From NCBI GenBank assembly GCA_039815055.1, contig JBCCAA010000050.1, positions 1 through 21,540 of the forward strand: a DNA stretch of 21,540 nucleotides. Reading direction: 5' to 3'. The notes beneath the pieces are model-generated. The model made no database searches. It saw only the letters and a program-made list of their open reading frames with translations, and was not told the DNA's origin. Numbering within the stretch: position 1 is the stretch's first letter; every line of letters starts with the position of its first letter. The position numbers and the translations under genes were made by a program. Of the stretch, positions 14,765 through 21,540 are shown piece after piece. The stretch is from UBA5336 sp039815055. Its GTDB lineage: Bacteria > Pseudomonadota > Alphaproteobacteria > Caulobacterales > Hyphomonadaceae.

Positions 14765-15438
14765 GTTTGAAATTTGCTATCTGGGACATGGACGGCACGA
14801 TTATCGACAGTCGCGAGATTATTTCCGGCGCTATGGACCGGGCTTTTGAGCTGTGTGGTTTAGCGCCGCCGGGATATGCCAAGACGCGGACAATTGTTGG
14901 ACTGGGGCTGGAGGAAGCCTGCAGGATTCTCGCCCCAAATGGTTTTGATGATCTGGCCCGTCTTACAGAAACCTACCGGCAGGCCTTTGTTTCTCTGAGG
15001 GCTGAGCCCGGGTTCAAGGAACCGCTCTATGACGGGGCAGAGGACCTTTTGGCCGAGTTGGGGACAGGTGACTGGCTGCTTGGTGTGGCGACGGGCAAGT
15101 CGCGGCGCGGCGTTGAGGCCATCTTCGACATGCACCCGCTGAAACATCACTTCCAAACCGTATGGTGCGCCGATGACGGGCCCGGCAAGCCCCACCCGTT
15201 CATGGTGGAAGAAGCCATGAAAGCGGTCGGCGCTCAGCCCGATGAGACGCTGATCATCGGTGATGCAATCCACGACATCGCCATGGGAAGGGCCGCAAGC
15301 ATCCACACCATCGGTGTCAGCTGGGGGTTTGGCGAACGCGCGGAACTGGAAGCCTCCGGCGCCCATGATGTCGTCGATACATTCGACGCACTGCGTGCAA
15401 GCCTGTGGGACTTCGGCAAACGGCGGAAAACAGTATGA
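14761..15438 (+). CDS. HAD-superfamily (subfamily IA) phosphatase
   Basis: A 225-residue HAD-IA hydrolase with all four motifs: motif I FAIWDMDGTIIDS (5-17; nucleophile Asp9, acid/base Asp11), motif II GVATGKS, motif III with the Lys of GKPHP, and motif IV IIGDAIHDIAMG. A helical cap domain lies between motifs I and II, and resembles those of phosphoglycolate phosphatase-type enzymes, so small phosphate esters are likely substrates. The precise substrate is unknown. It overlaps the genes on both sides by four bases. The constant pairing with ATP12 in alphaproteobacteria, which I know from memory, has no clear functional explanation. Confidence 0.92.
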   Translation: MSLKFAIWDMDGTIIDSREIISGAMDRAFELCGLAPPGYAKTRTIVGLGLEEACRILAPNGFDDLARLTETYRQAFVSLRAEPGFKEPLYDGAEDLLAELGTGDWLLGVATGKSRRGVEAIFDMHPLKHHFQTVWCADDGPGKPHPFMVEEAMKAVGAQPDETLIIGDAIHDIAMGRAASIHTIGVSWGFGERAELEASGAHDVVDTFDALRASLWDFGKRRKTV

Positions 15439-16154
15439 GCAGTGATGCTATCAAACGGTTCTACGAGTCGGTTTCAGTTGAGTCTTTAGGAAATATGTGG
15501 GCGGTTTCGCTCGATGGCCGCGGTGTAAAAACGCCGGCGCGCGCTGATTTAGTTTTTCCCAACAAAGCCCTGGCGGCGGCCGTGGCCACCGAATGGGAGG
15601 ATCAGGGCGACGTTCTGGACGTGGCCGGAATGCACCTGACCCGGCTCGCCAATGTCGCGATTGACCGAACACCGGTCACACGGGCGGAGATGGCGCAGGA
15701 AGTCGTCCGGTTTTGCGAAACAGATCTGACCTGCCACCTGGCAGAGCATCCAGCGGAGCTACGCGAAGCCCAAGAGACGGCCTGGCGCCCGATTCGCGAT
15801 TGGGCGGGGCCTGCGCTCGGCATCATGCTGCTACCGGTGCATGGGATCGTCGCGGCGATGCAACCTGCTGCGTCACTGGTGGCGGCACGGGGCCACGCCG
15901 ACGGTTTGGACGATTTCCGTCTGACAGGTCTTGTCTTCGGATGTGGGCAGTTCGGCTCCGCACTGTTGGCGTTGGCGGTGGAACAAGGTGAGATTGATGC
16001 GTTGGATGCGTTCGAGCGTGCCAACACAGATGAGATCTTCCAGGAATCACGATGGGGGGAGGACACTGAAGCGCTTGCCTTGCGCCAGGCCAAGCGGCTG
16101 GAAGCGGCTGCATTGGGCGCCTGGTTCGAAACGTTGGCGACAGTCAACCCGTAG
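15435..16154 (+). CDS. ATP12-family F1-ATPase assembly chaperone
   Basis: A 239-residue ATP12-family protein. The N-terminal FYESVSVESLGNMWAVSLDG matches the family's 'FY..v.v......w.v.LDGR.vkTP' opening, followed by GVKTPARADLVFPNKALAAA, EWEDQG, LTRLANVAIDR and CYS-containing FCETDLTCHLAEHP. In mitochondria Atp12 binds free F1 alpha subunit before assembly; alphaproteobacteria carry the ancestral gene. I start at ATG 15435, which overlaps the HAD stop (ATGA); a GTG-type extension from about 15405 would overlap that gene by over 30 bases. It is the last gene of the rarA operon. Two short GC hairpins (GGCA/TGCC at 16155-16166, CGCGC/GCGCG at 16166-16179) follow it. Confidence 0.93.
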   Translation: MSSDAIKRFYESVSVESLGNMWAVSLDGRGVKTPARADLVFPNKALAAAVATEWEDQGDVLDVAGMHLTRLANVAIDRTPVTRAEMAQEVVRFCETDLTCHLAEHPAELREAQETAWRPIRDWAGPALGIMLLPVHGIVAAMQPAASLVAARGHADGLDDFRLTGLVFGCGQFGSALLALAVEQGEIDALDAFERANTDEIFQESRWGEDTEALALRQAKRLEAAALGAWFETLATVNP

Positions 16155-16226
16155 GGCAGGCTTGCCGCGCCGCAGCGCGCCGCCTATTCAGTTTTTAGAC
16201 AGTGTATTGGCGGAGGCGGGGCACCC

Positions 16227-17759
16227 ATGAAGGATGTGATTGAAACCCTGGAAGCGCGGCGCGAGCGCGCCCGGCTCGGCGGCGGAGCAGACCGTATCCA
16301 GCGCCAGCACGAGAAAGGTAAACTCACGGCCCGGGAGCGCATCGAAACGCTCCTCGATGAAGGCAGTTTCGAAGAATACGACATGTTCGTCGAACACCAG
16401 TCCTCCGACTTCGGTATGGACGCCCAGAAGATCCCCGGCGACGGCGTCATTACAGGTCAGGGAACGATCAATGGCCGCCTTGTCTATGTGTTCTCCAAGG
16501 ATTTTACCGTGTTCGGCGGTTCACTTTCAAAGGCCCATGCGGCCAAGATTGTGAAGGTACAGCAGTTCGCCACCCGAAATGGTGCCCCCGTTATCGGCAT
16601 TTTTGATGCTGGCGGTGCGCGCATTCAGGAAGGTGTCGACAGCCTGGCCGGTTATTCTGACATTTTCGTCGAGAACGTACTGGCATCAGGCGTGATCCCG
16701 CAGATTTCAGTCATCATGGGGCCGTGTGCGGGCGGTGACGTTTACAGCCCGGCAATCACCGATTTCATCTTCATGGTGAAAGACACATCCTACATGTATG
16801 TGACCGGCCCGGACGTGGTGAAAACCGTCACGAATGAGGAAGTCACCCACGAGACTCTCGGCGGAGCCAGCGTGCACGCCAGGAAATCGGGGGTTGTCGA
16901 TGGCGCATTTGAAAATGACATCGAAGCGCTGGTGCAGATCCGCCGAATGTTCGATTTCCTGCCCCTGTCGAACCGAGAAAAGCCGCCCGTTCGGCCAAGT
17001 TTCGACGTGCCGGACCGCGTCGAGAACAGCCTGGATACGCTGATCCCGGACAATCCGAACGAGCCCTACGACATGAAAGAGCTTATCGAGAAGGTTGTTG
17101 ACGAAGGCGACTTTTTCGAAGTCAGCCCGGACTTTGGCGCAAATATCATCTGCGGATTTGGCCGACTGGAAGGCGCCTCGGTCGGCTTCGTCGCCAACCA
17201 GCCCATGACCCTGGCTGGTGTGCTTGACATTGATGCCTCCCGCAAGGCGGCGCGCTTTGTGAGATTCTGCGACTGTTTCCATATCCCGGTGGTCACATTC
17301 GTGGATGTGCCGGGCTTTATGCCGGGTACAAAACAGGAGTATGGCGGGCTGATCACCCATGGCGCCAAGTTGCTGTACGCTTATGCAGAGGCCACCGTGC
17401 CGAAGGTCACGCTTATCACCCGAAAGGCCTATGGCGGCGCGTTTGACGTGATGAGTTCGAAGAATTTGCGCGGCGATATCAACTATGCCTGGCCCACGGC
17501 TGAAATCGCCGTGATGGGCGCGAAGGGTGCGGTCGAGATCATTTTCCGCAAGGATATCGGCGACCCGGAAAAGATTGCCGCCCACACCGCTGAGTATGAA
17601 GACAATTTCGCCAATCCTTATGTGGCCGCGCGTAAGGGTTACATCGACGATATCATCATGCCGCATTCGACTCGCCGCCGCGTGATCAAGGCGCTGCGCA
17701 CGCTACGCGACAAGAAAGTCGATGATCCGTGGAAAAAGCACGACAATATTCCGCTTTAA
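16227..17759 (+). CDS. pccB: Propionyl-CoA carboxylase, carboxyltransferase (beta) subunit
   Basis: A 510-residue biotin-dependent carboxyltransferase subunit with tandem crotonase-fold halves. The N-terminal oxyanion/CoA site reads MGPCAGGDVYSPAITDF (164-180), and the C-terminal one AYGGAFDVMSSKNLRGD (401-417). GDGVITGQGTINGR (71-84), VPGFMPGTKQE (361-371) and the terminal KKHDNIPL match propionyl-CoA carboxylase beta subunits, typically about 510 residues. The enzyme converts propionyl-CoA to (S)-methylmalonyl-CoA, with biotin carried on the alpha subunit, which is not in this window. GGAGGCGGGGCACCC precedes the ATG. The methylmalonyl-CoA branch then depends on a cobalamin-dependent mutase, a loose link to the cobT-like gene 13 kb away. 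Confidence 0.95.
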   Translation: MKDVIETLEARRERARLGGGADRIQRQHEKGKLTARERIETLLDEGSFEEYDMFVEHQSSDFGMDAQKIPGDGVITGQGTINGRLVYVFSKDFTVFGGSLSKAHAAKIVKVQQFATRNGAPVIGIFDAGGARIQEGVDSLAGYSDIFVENVLASGVIPQISVIMGPCAGGDVYSPAITDFIFMVKDTSYMYVTGPDVVKTVTNEEVTHETLGGASVHARKSGVVDGAFENDIEALVQIRRMFDFLPLSNREKPPVRPSFDVPDRVENSLDTLIPDNPNEPYDMKELIEKVVDEGDFFEVSPDFGANIICGFGRLEGASVGFVANQPMTLAGVLDIDASRKAARFVRFCDCFHIPVVTFVDVPGFMPGTKQEYGGLITHGAKLLYAYAEATVPKVTLITRKAYGGAFDVMSSKNLRGDINYAWPTAEIAVMGAKGAVEIIFRKDIGDPEKIAAHTAEYEDNFANPYVAARKGYIDDIIMPHSTRRRVIKALRTLRDKKVDDPWKKHDNIPL

Positions 17760-17775
17760 GTTGTAGTAGCAGAAT

Positions 17776-18270
17776 ATGACTGATCATTATCTTGCTCATT
17801 TGAATGTCGTCCGCCCGGTTGGGCCCATGGGACCAGACGTTCCGGAGGCGCAGTACTTCTTCCGTCAGCTACAGGCGCTTTTGCCTCAGGCCAAAGCGTT
17901 TGAGGGCATGCGCTGGCACAATCATGGCGCGCGTATGCCCGATGGCTCTTATCTCGATCTACCGGAGCTGGTGTCACTCAGCACGCAGAGCGGTGAAGAC
18001 AATCCCCATGTGATGACAATGGCCGGCTGGGACAGTGCGCAGGCGCTGCACGGCTTTGCCTATCGTGTGCGCGATCATATGGAAGGCATGAAAACCCTGC
18101 GCGATTGGGTCGACCGATCTGAAGGCTCGACAATGGCGATGTGGTGGGTGCCCAATGGCGAGCGCGTAACTTTGGAAGGAGCTTGGGAAAAGCTACACCA
18201 CCTGCGCGACCACGGCCCCACGCCGAAGGCTTTTACGCTGCAGGAACGGTTTGAGGCGCCGGATGTGTGA
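17776..18270 (+). CDS. DUF3291-family protein
   Basis: A 164-residue protein matching DUF3291: LAHLNVVRPVGPM near the start, MRWHNHGARMPDG, a central TMAGWDSAQALHGFAYRVRD with the family's 'SvWes.eaL..FvYr..H', DWVDRSEGSTMAMWWVPNGE and a C-terminal GPTPKAFTLQERF. The fold is expected to be a dimeric alpha/beta barrel related to ABM and EthD proteins, which may bind aromatic or haem-like ligands; no enzymatic role is established. The gene lies 16 bases after pccB and overlaps the metallophosphoesterase start (GTGA), so the three are probably one transcript. The ribosome site is weak. Confidence 0.85.
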   Translation: MTDHYLAHLNVVRPVGPMGPDVPEAQYFFRQLQALLPQAKAFEGMRWHNHGARMPDGSYLDLPELVSLSTQSGEDNPHVMTMAGWDSAQALHGFAYRVRDHMEGMKTLRDWVDRSEGSTMAMWWVPNGERVTLEGAWEKLHHLRDHGPTPKAFTLQERFEAPDV

Positions 18271-19118
18271 AGTCTGAAACCCGTCTCAGCCCTACGACCA
18301 TGACCATCGCCATCATCGGAGACGTGCATGGCTGCCTTGAGCCGCTTCAGGCGTTGGTGGAGAAGCTGTCACTCGGCGCATCCGACCAGCTCATCTTTGT
18401 GGGTGATATTGTGGACAAGGGTCCGCAGCCGGCTGAGACGGTGCGTTATATCCGCAGTCTCCACGAGACCGCACCTTTCAAGATTTCCATTGTCGAAGGC
18501 AACCATGAGGACAAACACCGGCGTTATCACCGCAACAAACTGGCGCGGCCCCTGACCGCGGCCGGCATGGCCGCCACATCCAGCGAACTGCGCGATCTTG
18601 ATGGTGCGCTGTCGCGATCTGATCGCGCGTTTCTCTCCTCGGCAGTTCCCTTTTTGCGCATTCCGGAATGGAACGTGCTGGTGGTTCATGGCGGCATCCC
18701 CGGCGACATGAGCGCTTTTCCGAGCGAAGAGGAAGCTGCCGGGCTGACGGGCAAGAAACGCTCCAGCTTTCTCAAGATTCTGCGTACGCGCTATCTCAGC
18801 CGCGCCACAGGAAAGTTCCTCGCCTACGGCACGGAAATGCCAGGCGACCCCTTCTGGGCCGAGACCTATGATGGCCGGTTTGGCCATGTTGTTTTTGGCC
18901 ACCAGCCTTTTCCAGGCGCGCCCGGTTGTTTCTCCCATGCCACGGGTGTGGACACCGGCGCGGTGCACGGTTTCACGCTGACGGCGCTCGTCTTGGCAGC
19001 CGAACGCGCGCCGCGCTTTGAGAGTGTGCCCGGCATCGAGGCAAAACCGTTCAAGGAAGGCCGTGGCCCGGTCCATCCAGGTAATGATTTGAGACTGAAA
19101 CGCACGGAACAGCCCTGA
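18267..19118 (+). CDS. PPP-type metallophosphoesterase (serine/threonine phosphatase or ApaH-like)
   Basis: A calcineurin-like phosphoesterase with the metal ligands in order: GDVHG (18-22), VGDIVDKGP (45-53), GNHED (78-82), VVHGGIPGD and FGHQPF. These are the GDxHG, GDxxDRG-like, GNHE, HGG and GH signatures of the PPP family, which includes bacterial protein phosphatases and symmetrical diadenosine tetraphosphatases. Which of these it is cannot be decided; the second motif has Lys instead of Arg. I start at GTG 18267, with GAGG ten bases upstream and a four-base overlap with the DUF3291 stop. ATG 18300 (272 residues) is an alternative that begins directly at the first beta strand but has no ribosome site. 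Confidence 0.88.
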   Translation: MKSETRLSPTTMTIAIIGDVHGCLEPLQALVEKLSLGASDQLIFVGDIVDKGPQPAETVRYIRSLHETAPFKISIVEGNHEDKHRRYHRNKLARPLTAAGMAATSSELRDLDGALSRSDRAFLSSAVPFLRIPEWNVLVVHGGIPGDMSAFPSEEEAAGLTGKKRSSFLKILRTRYLSRATGKFLAYGTEMPGDPFWAETYDGRFGHVVFGHQPFPGAPGCFSHATGVDTGAVHGFTLTALVLAAERAPRFESVPGIEAKPFKEGRGPVHPGNDLRLKRTEQP

Positions 19119-19211
19119 GCGCTTTTCATGCAAGCGTAGCGAACGGAGACAAACAAAGCTCAGCCCTGAGTGCGACCCTTGTAAGCGAATCGCATGGAAT
19201 CAAACAAGGAG
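19110..19211 (+). repeat. Imperfect tandem duplication of about 51 bases
   Basis: Two adjacent copies (19110-19160 and 19161-19211) both begin CAGCCCTGAG, share AAGCG near position 23 and share CAAACAA near position 41. My ungapped hand alignment gives 35 identical bases of 51. The first copy begins inside the last codons of the metallophosphoesterase gene, including its TGA. The pair forms most of the 149-base leader of the next gene. No strong promoter is visible; TTGACC at 19218 is a weak -35 candidate. Confidence 0.6.
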
Positions 19212-19267
19212 CCAGCCTTGACCGTATCGGGCCAGACATGCGCTATGAGCTGGATGGGAGGCTTGTC

Positions 19268-19906
19268 TTGAAACATATATTTTTCGCCGCCTGCACGGCT
19301 GTTGCAATGACCGGCTGCGCCTCTGGACCGAGCTACACCGCCGAACAGTGCAGCGCTATGGATTGGTACGGCCTTGGCGTGCAGGACGGGCGGAACGGCC
19401 AGCCCATGACAGCGTTGAATGATGAGATCATGGGCTGCCGTGAGTTTGGGGTCGAAGCTGATCTGGACGCTTATCGTAGCGGACGCGATCAGGGCCTGAC
19501 GGCCTATTGCGTTGCCCCGGTATTGCTGGATGCCAGCGTTCAGGGTGTTGGTGATCCATTTGTGTGCGAGCCGTTCTCCGAAGAGTTACGCCTGGCGTTC
19601 GAGACGGGCCGTGATACCCGCACAGCTGTCCAGCGATGGCAGGGTCTGAAGCAGCAATACGACCAATTGATTGCCCAGCGCGACCAGATCAACGCCGAAG
19701 GTAGCCAGCTTTCTGAACGCTATCGACAGACCGCCGATGAGGCGACAAGAGCACAAATTGCAGCGCGGTTGGATTATTTGCGCCAACAATTATCTGCAGT
19801 GGAAGCGCAAATCGATGAAGCAAGTCCGATCGTGGCGCGCGAAGAGGCCGAATATCAGTCCGCCGTGGCAACCTATGAGCGGGTGAAGGCTGGCTTTGGA
19901 AACTAG
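19268..19906 (+). CDS. DUF2799-like lipoprotein with C-terminal coiled coil
   Basis: I start at TTG 19268, with GGGAGG six bases upstream, because it gives a clean lipoprotein signal: MKHIFFAACTAVAMTGC, lipidated Cys17. An in-frame ATG at 19238 would put ten charged residues ahead of it. The N-terminal part resembles DUF2799: SAMDWYGLGVQDGRNGQP (29-46), a central Cys57, DAYRSGRDQGLTAYC (67-81). The C-terminal ~90 residues (122-208) are a long Gln/Glu/Ala-rich helix, probably coiled coil. The protein should be anchored in the cell envelope; function unknown. Its TAG stop overlaps that of the convergent acyltransferase gene (CTAG, 19903-19906). Confidence 0.82.
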   Translation: MKHIFFAACTAVAMTGCASGPSYTAEQCSAMDWYGLGVQDGRNGQPMTALNDEIMGCREFGVEADLDAYRSGRDQGLTAYCVAPVLLDASVQGVGDPFVCEPFSEELRLAFETGRDTRTAVQRWQGLKQQYDQLIAQRDQINAEGSQLSERYRQTADEATRAQIAARLDYLRQQLSAVEAQIDEASPIVAREEAEYQSAVATYERVKAGFGN

Positions 19907-20862
19907 GTGATTCCAGCCTTCTTCCACGCGTCTTTCGGCCAGCGGCGGTGTTGCCAGAACCATTGACCAGGATTGGCCCGCACCCGGTCTTCTAGCCAGG
20001 TGTTGATATTGGAAACCGTGGCTTTGAGATCAGCCTCCGCATCTCCGGTGTCGGGTTGAATGATAGGCTCGTGGACGGTCACGCGGAACCGGGCCGGACC
20101 CGTTCGTTCCGTGGATAGGGGCACGATGGGCACCTTGTATTTTTGGGCTAACCGCGATGGCCCCGGGGCTGTCATTGCGGTGTGACCAAAGAAGGGAAGA
20201 GCGAGTCCCTGATTGAATTTTTGGTCGTTCAAAAGCGCCACGGTACGCCCCTGGCTCAGGGCACGCATTAGTTCACGGGTTCCCAGGCCCTTGGGCGCCA
20301 GAACCTTGATGCCGTAGGCTTGGCGCACGGCATTGATGCGCCGGTCAACATGTGGATTGTTGAGCATCCGATAGGTGACAAGGCAGTCGAGTGGCCTCTG
20401 GCAGATCACCGCAGCCATAACTTCCCAGTTCGCAAAGTGACCAGAGATCAACACCGCGCCCTGATCGCTTTCGCGAAGCGCATCGAGCCGTTCCGCACCG
20501 ACCACTTCGACTCGATCGCCCTCATAGGGATCGATTTTTGGAAGGTGGGGGAGTTCACCAGCGGTGCGGCCGACATTTTCCCAAGCGTCGATTGCGGTGG
20601 CGTCAATCTGGTCATCGCTCCAGTCTGGGAAGGCAAGACGGAGGTTTCGTTTGGTGGTTTTGTGTTGAGACAGGCGTGGCCCGAGCTTTTTCATGAGCCA
20701 GCCACAGAAATCTGAGGCCCGGTCTGGGCCCAGTGCTTTCATCGGTCCCCAATAGATGAAGTCCCAGGCAACGGTCTCAAGGCGCCACAACACGCGCTGC
20801 CAGAAGGTGGAGCGGTCGTCGATGTTCTTGGGACGAATATAGCCTGCAGGAGCGTCGGTCAT
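19903..20862 (-). CDS. Lipid A acyltransferase (LpxL/HtrB-like)
   Basis: A 319-residue lysophospholipid acyltransferase-family protein of the LpxL/LpxM type. The catalytic HX4E motif is GHFANWEV (141-148; His142, Glu147), followed by VDRRINAVRQAYGIKVLA, VALLNDQKFNQG and LPFFGHTAMTAPGPSRLA, and near the end PGQWFWQHRRWP, which is the family's characteristic 'W.H.Rwk' segment. A hydrophobic/aromatic N-terminal stretch (about 20-45) probably anchors it to the inner membrane. It adds a secondary acyl chain to the lipid A precursor. The ATG at 20862 overlaps the lpxK stop by four bases. The acyl chain used and the position modified cannot be read from sequence. Confidence 0.93.
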   Translation of the reverse strand: MTDAPAGYIRPKNIDDRSTFWQRVLWRLETVAWDFIYWGPMKALGPDRASDFCGWLMKKLGPRLSQHKTTKRNLRLAFPDWSDDQIDATAIDAWENVGRTAGELPHLPKIDPYEGDRVEVVGAERLDALRESDQGAVLISGHFANWEVMAAVICQRPLDCLVTYRMLNNPHVDRRINAVRQAYGIKVLAPKGLGTRELMRALSQGRTVALLNDQKFNQGLALPFFGHTAMTAPGPSRLAQKYKVPIVPLSTERTGPARFRVTVHEPIIQPDTGDAEADLKATVSNINTWLEDRVRANPGQWFWQHRRWPKDAWKKAGIT

Positions 20863-21540
20863 GATTGGAGTGTTTGAAGCGCCACGGCGACCAGCCCGTC
20901 AAGGGCGGAGGGATCTTCGAATGCGGCTTCTATCGGCCAGATCAGGATACTGTCTCGCTGTGATGAAGGGAGGCGGGCGAAATCTTTTTCGGTCGTAATG
21001 AGGCGTGCTTCATGGTCTTCGGCGAGACGGCTAAGGAAAGAAAGATCCGACGGGGAGTAGGTTTGGTGATCGCCATATCCAACGCCTTCCGCGACTTGAG
21101 CGCCGGCATTCTTGAGGCTGTCAAAGAATTTCTGCGGCCGGCCAATCCCAGCAAACGCCACCAAAGGGCCCTGTGGAGCTTTGGTTGTGGGTTGAAGGCG
21201 GGCACGCAGGACTGGTTTGCCAGATTCCAATACCAAGCGAGGTATCGGGCCATCGCCGACGATCAGGACCGCATCGGACCGCGATAGCCCTCCCGCGACG
21301 GGCTCTCGGAGCGGCCCTTTGGGTAGGCAATAACCATTGCCGAAGGGAGCAGCGCTGTCGATGGCAACAAGCGACAGCGTCTTCTCCAGCGATGGGTTTT
21401 GGTGGCCGTCATCCATGATGACCACGTCTACGCCAGCAGCAGCCATGGCCTCTACAGCATGCGGACGGCTACGACCGATCCAGCTTTCCCCACTATCGGT
21501 CAGCATCAGAGCCTCATCACCCACATCAGCTGCGGTGTGA
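20859..21540 (-). CDS. lpxK: Tetraacyldisaccharide 4'-kinase LpxK, C-terminal part (5' end outside window)
   Basis: The frame is open to the right edge, where it reads HTAADVGDEALML, so the gene begins outside the window; a GTG at 21524 is internal. LpxK blocks visible: DVGDEALML, SRPHAVEAM, VVIMDDGHQNPSLEKTL, PKGPLREP, AFAGIGRPQKFFDSL and YGDHQTYS, then LITTEKDFARLP. The P-loop lies upstream of the window. LpxK phosphorylates the 4' position of lipid A disaccharide at the inner membrane. The kinase motif reads DDGHQNP where alphaproteobacterial homologues I remember have DDGFQNP. Its stop overlaps the acyltransferase start, so the two lipid A steps are translationally coupled. Confidence 0.93.
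   Translation of the reverse strand, partial: HTAADVGDEALMLTDSGESWIGRSRPHAVEAMAAAGVDVVIMDDGHQNPSLEKTLSLVAIDSAAPFGNGYCLPKGPLREPVAGGLSRSDAVLIVGDGPIPRLVLESGKPVLRARLQPTTKAPQGPLVAFAGIGRPQKFFDSLKNAGAQVAEGVGYGDHQTYSPSDLSFLSRLAEDHEARLITTEKDFARLPSSQRDSILIWPIEAAFEDPSALDGLVAVALQTLQS

Noticed and set aside
16155..16196. Two GC-rich hairpins then a run of five T after the ATP12 gene
   Set aside because: Stems are only 4-5 bp and the T-run is 12 bases away from the second stem, so it is not a convincing intrinsic terminator; read-through into pccB cannot be excluded.
16707..17666. 319-codon minus-strand open frame opposite pccB
   Set aside because: pccB is full-length and unmistakable on the other strand. 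The His/Asp-rich translation is typical of an antisense shadow.
1..21540. tRNA/rRNA genes, CRISPR arrays, insertion sequences, phage or defence genes
   Set aside because: I looked for them on both strands and found none. Nearly all of the window is accounted for by recognisable genes.

Overview
The window is a gene-dense, fairly GC-rich stretch of an alphaproteobacterial chromosome. It holds 27 protein-coding genes, two of them cut by the window edges. There is no tRNA, rRNA, CRISPR array, transposase or integrase, and no gene-free gap over about 160 bases. Three things point to Alphaproteobacteria: an ATP12-family F1-ATPase chaperone; the run rarA, pseudouridine synthase, crcB, RluC-type synthase, HAD phosphatase, ATP12; and a TIGR02281-type aspartic protease beside a DUF1289 gene and a cobT-type gene. 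A Caulobacterales/Maricaulales/Hyphomonadaceae-like host is my guess from gene content, not something proven here.

Left part (1-3306): the tail of a compositionally distinct OmpA-domain protein, a TauE/SafE-type exporter, a minus-strand pair (DUF1289 then a membrane-anchored aspartic protease), and a divergent CobT-like protein that lacks the acidic residues expected in the active site.

Catabolic operon (3400-8292, plus strand): two acyl-CoA dehydrogenase subunits that look like complementary halves of one heteromeric enzyme, a lipoprotein gene between them, a second exported protein, a crotonase-family enzyme and a RidA-family protein. Its substrate is unknown. A CGT-periodic palindrome resembling a MerR-type operator lies upstream. 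This is the best candidate for an uncharacterised pathway.

Middle (8289-11235): a MAPEG membrane protein, an antibiotic-biosynthesis-monooxygenase-fold protein, a Do/DegP-type periplasmic protease and a glutathione S-transferase behind a good sigma70-like promoter.

Housekeeping operon (11323-16154): rarA, RluA-type synthase, crcB, RluC-type synthase, HAD phosphatase, ATP12. Most junctions overlap by 1-4 bases, so translation is probably coupled. Next come the carboxyltransferase subunit of propionyl-CoA carboxylase (pccB), a DUF3291 protein and a PPP-type metallophosphoesterase, then an imperfect tandem duplication that forms the leader of a DUF2799-like lipoprotein.

Right edge (19903-21540, minus strand): lpxK (cut by the window) followed by an LpxL/HtrB-type acyltransferase, the late steps of lipid A synthesis. 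At two convergent junctions the opposing genes share one CTAG as both stop codons.
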